Source: Aquamicrobium sp.
GTDB taxonomy: Bacteria > Pseudomonadota > Alphaproteobacteria > Rhizobiales > Rhizobiaceae
DNA length: 64,000 nt
Assembly: GCF_023954335.1 (NCBI RefSeq)
Contig: NZ_JAMLIE010000006.1
Location: forward strand, 62,001-126,000
Direction: 5' to 3'
Part shown: piece after piece, positions 62,594 to 64,000 of the stretch
How the letters are laid out: each line of letters starts with the position of its first letter
How positions within the stretch are numbered: position 1 is the stretch's first letter
Notes under the pieces: model-generated
Databases searched by the model: none
Told to the model about the DNA's origin: nothing
The model's input: the letters and a program-made list of their open reading frames with translations, nothing else
Program-made: the position numbers and the translations under genes

Positions 62594-64000
62594 TGAGGCG
62601 TTCTCCCTTCTCGTCGAAGAAGACCGTTCCCGTCACCTCGACCTCGACCGCGCCGTCCGGCATCGGCACGTAAAGCAGCTCGCCGGTGCGCCTGCGCCCG
62701 CCCTCGACCAGCGCCAGCGCGATCGAGCGGCCGCAATTCTCCGACCAGTAGGACGAGGTGACGTGGCCGATCATCCTCATCGGGATCGCACCGTTGGGGT
62801 CGGCGACGATCTGCGCCCCCTCCTCCAGCACGGCCCTCGGGTCCTCGGTCCTCAAGCCGACGAGCTGCCTGCGCCCCTCGGCGACGAGGTCGGGGCGCAT
62901 CAGGCCGCGCTTGCCGACGAAATCGGCCTTGGCCTTGCCGACAGCCCAGGAAAGGCCTGCATCGTGCGGGGTGACGGTGCCGTCCGTGTCCTGGCCGACG
63001 ATGATGTAGCCCTTCTCGGCGCGCAGGACATGCATCGCCTCCGTGCCGTAGGCGCATGCCCCGTGCTTGCGCCCTTCTTCCCACACCGCTTCCCACACCG
63101 CCTGCCCGTAATCGGCCGGCACGTTGATCTCGTAGCCGCGCTCGCCGGTGAACGACATGCGGAACAGCCGTGCCGGCGCGCCGCACACCCTGCCCTCGCG
63201 CACCGACATATGCGGCATCGCCGCGTCCGAGATGTCGATGTCCTCGACCAGCGGAGCAACAATGTCGCGGGCCTTCGGCCCCTGCACCGCGATCACCGCC
63301 CACTGCTCGGAAACCGAGGTCAAGTACACCTTCAGCTTCGGGAACTCGGTCTGGAGATAATCCTCCATGTGGTGGAGGACGCGCGCCGCGCCGCCTGTGG
63401 TGGTGGTGACGTGGAAGCGGTCCTCGGCCAGGCGGCCGATGACGCCGTCATCGTAGATGAAGCCGTCCTCGCGCAGCATGACGCCGTAGCGGCAGCGCCC
63501 GGGCTCCAGCTTCTTCCACGGGTTGGTGTAGAGAAGCTCGAGGAACTCGGCCGCGTCCGGCCCGACGACCTCGATCTTGCCCAGCGTCGAGGCGTCGAAG
63601 ATGCCGGCCGCCCGGCGCACGGTCGCGCATTCGCGGTTGACGGCGGCATGCATGTCCTCGCCGGGGCGCGGAAAATACCAGGCCCGCTTCCACTGGCCGA
63701 CATCCTCGAACACCGCGCCGGCGGCCTCGGCCCACGGGTGGATCGCGGTCCGCCGCGTCGGGTCGAACAGGGCCCCGCGCGCCTGGCCGACGATCGAGCC
63801 GAAGGTGACGGGCGTATAGGGCGGGCGGAAGGTGGTGAGGCCGACCTCCGGCACGGGCTTCCCCAGCGCCTCGGCGGCGATGGCGAGGCCGTGCAGGTTC
63901 GACGTCTTGCCCTGATCGGTCGCCATGCCGTTGGTGGTGAAGCGCTTGACATGCTCGATGGAGCGCATGCCCTCGCGCACCGCCTGCCTGATGTCCCTGG
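62586..64000 (-). CDS. soxA: Sarcosine oxidase alpha subunit, C-terminal part (cut by window edge)
   Basis: About 471 residues are visible of a protein of roughly 1000; the frame is open at 64000 and the true start lies beyond. This part is the C-terminal GcvT-like folate-binding half: TSNLHGLAIAAEALGK, T-F-R-P-P-Y-T-P-V-T, AAGIFDASTLGKIEVVGPDAAEFL, SFTGERGYEINVPADYG, GQDTDGTVTPHDAGLSWAVGK. It transfers the formaldehyde unit to tetrahydrofolate. The gene overlaps soxG. Confidence 0.93.
   Translation of the reverse strand, partial: RDIRQAVREGMRSIEHVKRFTTNGMATDQGKTSNLHGLAIAAEALGKPVPEVGLTTFRPPYTPVTFGSIVGQARGALFDPTRRTAIHPWAEAAGAVFEDVGQWKRAWYFPRPGEDMHAAVNRECATVRRAAGIFDASTLGKIEVVGPDAAEFLELLYTNPWKKLEPGRCRYGVMLREDGFIYDDGVIGRLAEDRFHVTTTTGGAARVLHHMEDYLQTEFPKLKVYLTSVSEQWAVIAVQGPKARDIVAPLVEDIDISDAAMPHMSVREGRVCGAPARLFRMSFTGERGYEINVPADYGQAVWEAVWEEGRKHGACAYGTEAMHVLRAEKGYIIVGQDTDGTVTPHDAGLSWAVGKAKADFVGKRGLMRPDLVAEGRRQLVGLRTEDPRAVLEEGAQIVADPNGAIPMRMIGHVTSSYWSENCGRSIALALVEGGRRRTGELLYVPMPDGAVEVEVTGTVFFDEKGERLNG

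Overview
The window is dense, high-GC chromosome (estimated by eye, not calculated) typical of an alphaproteobacterium of the Hyphomicrobiales, probably Phyllobacteriaceae (Mesorhizobium, Aminobacter or Pseudaminobacter-like). The reasons are many small catabolic operons with their own ABC transporters and LysR/TetR/GntR regulators, heterotetrameric-type sarcosine oxidase genes, GTG/TTG starts, and rhizobial palindromic intergenic repeats (CTTCTCCCCGT..ACGGGGAGAAG next to GGATGAGGGG). No rRNA, tRNA, CRISPR array, phage or insertion sequence was seen.

Layout. 1-2260: end of a GntR/FCD regulator, a YciI-like protein, two small proteins and a DUF2478 protein. 2477-8510: a proline-racemase-family enzyme, a polar amino-acid ABC permease and ATPase, a DUF4089 (AtzG-like) subunit with its amidase, a Tat-exported binding protein and a LysR regulator; this looks like uptake and degradation of an amino-acid-like amide or imino acid. 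8734-9951: an isolated branched-chain-type binding protein. 18379 down to 10002 (minus strand): a ten-gene operon with a split ThDP decarboxylase, aldehyde dehydrogenase, FAD oxidoreductase, SDR, VOC protein, 5-oxoprolinase PxpA/B/C and an alpha/beta hydrolase, with a divergent LysR. 19578-23349: quinone reductase, CoA-transferase and RecQ.

31311 down to 23377 (minus strand) is the most interesting locus: TonB-dependent receptor, a CobN-like chelatase with a signal peptide and a C-terminal membrane anchor, an ExbB/MotA-like channel, a DUF2149 protein whose single membrane helix carries an ExbD-like aspartate, and a COG0523 metal GTPase. A near-consensus Zur box lies in the promoter. I read it as a zinc-starvation-induced envelope system for taking up a metal complex (perhaps a tetrapyrrole) and removing its metal, possibly powered by proton-motive force rather than the AAA+ ATPase that normally works with CobN. 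It resembles the Bacteroidota hmuRSTU haem operon.

36070 down to 32038: a glutamine-synthetase-like, aldehyde dehydrogenase and iron alcohol dehydrogenase operon, probably for a gamma-glutamylated amine or amino alcohol. 36453-40771: RND efflux adaptor and pump. 40788-45210: two MFS transporters with AraC and LysR regulators; the LysR/MFS pair is bounded by two almost identical terminator hairpins and has a perfect operator. 45267-58393: a TetR-controlled divergent locus. Leftward it has TetR, ACAD11-type acyl-CoA dehydrogenase, quinone reductase, a complete LIV-type ABC transporter and an acyl-CoA ligase; rightward it has SDR, MaoC hydratase, an APH-type kinase and a second SDR. The combination matches the logic of 4-hydroxyacyl-CoA (levulinate-type) catabolism. 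58553-64000: an orphan membrane-anchored protein, a CHASE-like/PAS/GGDEF/EAL protein, and the sarcosine oxidase gamma and (partial) alpha genes.
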